Source: Limnohabitans sp. (GTDB taxonomy: Bacteria > Pseudomonadota > Gammaproteobacteria > Burkholderiales > Burkholderiaceae_C). Taken from it: DNA of 7,738 bases. The stretch is from assembly GCA_021731425.1 (NCBI GenBank), contig JAKFXJ010000056.1, positions 1 through 7,738 on the forward strand, written 5' to 3'. Positions 7,023 to 7,738 of the stretch are shown here, piece by piece. Position 1 is the first letter of the stretch; the number at the start of each line of letters is the position of its first letter. The notes beneath the pieces are model-generated. The model ran no database searches and was not told the DNA's origin. It was given only the letters and a program-made list of their open reading frames with translations. Both the position numbers and the translations under genes were made by a program.

Positions 7023-7738
7023 TTGTCCACCCCTGAAGATCGTCCCTCCCGCAGCGTGATCCCGATCACCCCCGTGCCCGCCGAGGGCGATTCGGACATG
7101 GTGTCGCTGTACCAAGCCCACCAAAAAATTTACCCCCGCAGTGTTCAGGGCGTGTTTGCCAAATGGCGTTGGCTCATGGTGGTGATCACCCAATTGGTCT
7201 TCTACGGCCTGCCTTGGCTGGAGTGGGGGCAGCGCCAGGCGGTGCTGTTTGACTTGGGGGCCCGCAGGTTCTACATCTTCGGCCTCGTGCTCTACCCACA
7301 GGACTTCATTTACCTGACGGCTTTGCTGGTCATCTCGGCCTTGTCGCTGTTTTTGTTCACGGCTGTGGCGGGACGTTTGTGGTGCGGATTTGCCTGTCCA
7401 CAAACCGTGTACACCGAAATTTTCATCTGGATCGAGCGCCAGTTTGAAGGCGATCGATCGGCCCGCATGCGCCTGGACGATGCACCAATGAGCTTCAACA
7501 AGCTCTGGCGCAAAACCGGCAAGCAACTCGCTTGGATTGTGTTGTCGCTTTGGACGGGTTTCAGCTTCGTGGGCTACTTCACGCCGATCCGCGAATTGAC
7601 CGCCTCGATCTTCTCGCTGGGATTTGGCCCTTGGGAAATTTTCTGGATCCTGTTTTACAGCTTTGCCACGTATGGCAATGCGGGCTTCATGCGTGAGCAG
7701 GTGTGCAAATACATGTGCCCTTATGCCCGCTTTCAGAG
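7023..7738 (+). CDS. ccoG: cbb3 oxidase assembly factor, polyferredoxin CcoG (partial, C-terminus beyond right edge)
   Basis: The first 238 residues of CcoG/RdxA/FixG. Seen in order: a soluble N-terminus with SLYQAHQKIYPRSVQG; membrane helices near 50-64, 96-116, 168-185 and 203-218; GRLWCGFACPQTVYTEIF with Cys121 and Cys125; FEGDR; and REQVCKYMCPYARFQ with Cys228 and Cys232, where the window ends. Further ferredoxin cysteines lie in the missing part. CcoG is an inner-membrane [4Fe-4S] protein that has been shown to reduce Cu(II) in connection with copper delivery to the oxidase. The start is most likely TTG 7023: AAGG (7011-7014) lies eight bases upstream, a stop in frame closes the space at 7005-7007, and the next starts (GTG 7056, GTG 7074, ATG 7098) would shorten the tail. 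It is 56 bases after ccoP. ccoH, absent so far, would be expected next. Confidence 0.95.
   Translation, partial: MSTPEDRPSRSVIPITPVPAEGDSDMVSLYQAHQKIYPRSVQGVFAKWRWLMVVITQLVFYGLPWLEWGQRQAVLFDLGARRFYIFGLVLYPQDFIYLTALLVISALSLFLFTAVAGRLWCGFACPQTVYTEIFIWIERQFEGDRSARMRLDDAPMSFNKLWRKTGKQLAWIVLSLWTGFSFVGYFTPIRELTASIFSLGFGPWEIFWILFYSFATYGNAGFMREQVCKYMCPYARFQ

Overview
The window looks like an ordinary chromosomal stretch from a betaproteobacterium of the order Burkholderiales, most likely family Comamonadaceae (a Limnohabitans- or Rhodoferax-like organism). This is inferred from the protein style, the moderately GC-rich coding sequence and the gene order ccoI-ccoS-ccoN-ccoO-ccoQ-ccoP-ccoG. The genus is a guess from sequence feel, not a search result.

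Left part (1-1047, minus strand): the N-terminal part of an ABC-transporter substrate-binding protein (sugar type) runs off the left edge. It is preceded by an AT-rich, dyad-symmetric upstream region and by a UspA-family universal stress protein gene. The centre of regulation is the 107-base divergent interval 1048-1154. It holds a perfect FNR/ANR-type box (TTGAT-N4-ATCAA) between the stress-protein gene and the rightward cco genes.

Right part (1155 to the end, plus strand): a complete cbb3-type cytochrome c oxidase locus. First come the assembly genes ccoI (copper P1B-ATPase) and ccoS. A second perfect FNR box overlaps the ccoS stop codon. After it follow the structural genes ccoN (haem-copper catalytic subunit), ccoO (mono-haem c), ccoQ (small membrane subunit) and ccoP (di-haem c), then the start of ccoG (polyferredoxin assembly factor), which is cut by the right edge.

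How they work together: CcoI exports copper across the inner membrane for the CuB site, and CcoG is linked to copper reduction for that site. CcoS is needed for cofactor insertion into CcoN. CcoP and CcoO pass electrons from soluble or membrane cytochromes to the haem b / haem b3-CuB centre of CcoN, which reduces O2 with high affinity. Two FNR boxes, one before ccoIS and one before ccoNOQP, suggest that assembly and structural genes are both induced when oxygen falls. The divergent stress-protein gene may share the first box. All key ligands of the oxidase subunits are present, so the system appears functional.

I see no mobile element, CRISPR array, tRNA or rRNA, and nothing that looks like a new biological system. 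The points worth a second look are regulatory: a likely leaderless ccoI transcript, the shared FNR box, the FNR box fused to the ccoS stop codon, a 35-base dyad upstream of the transporter gene, and a stem-loop between ccoP and ccoG.
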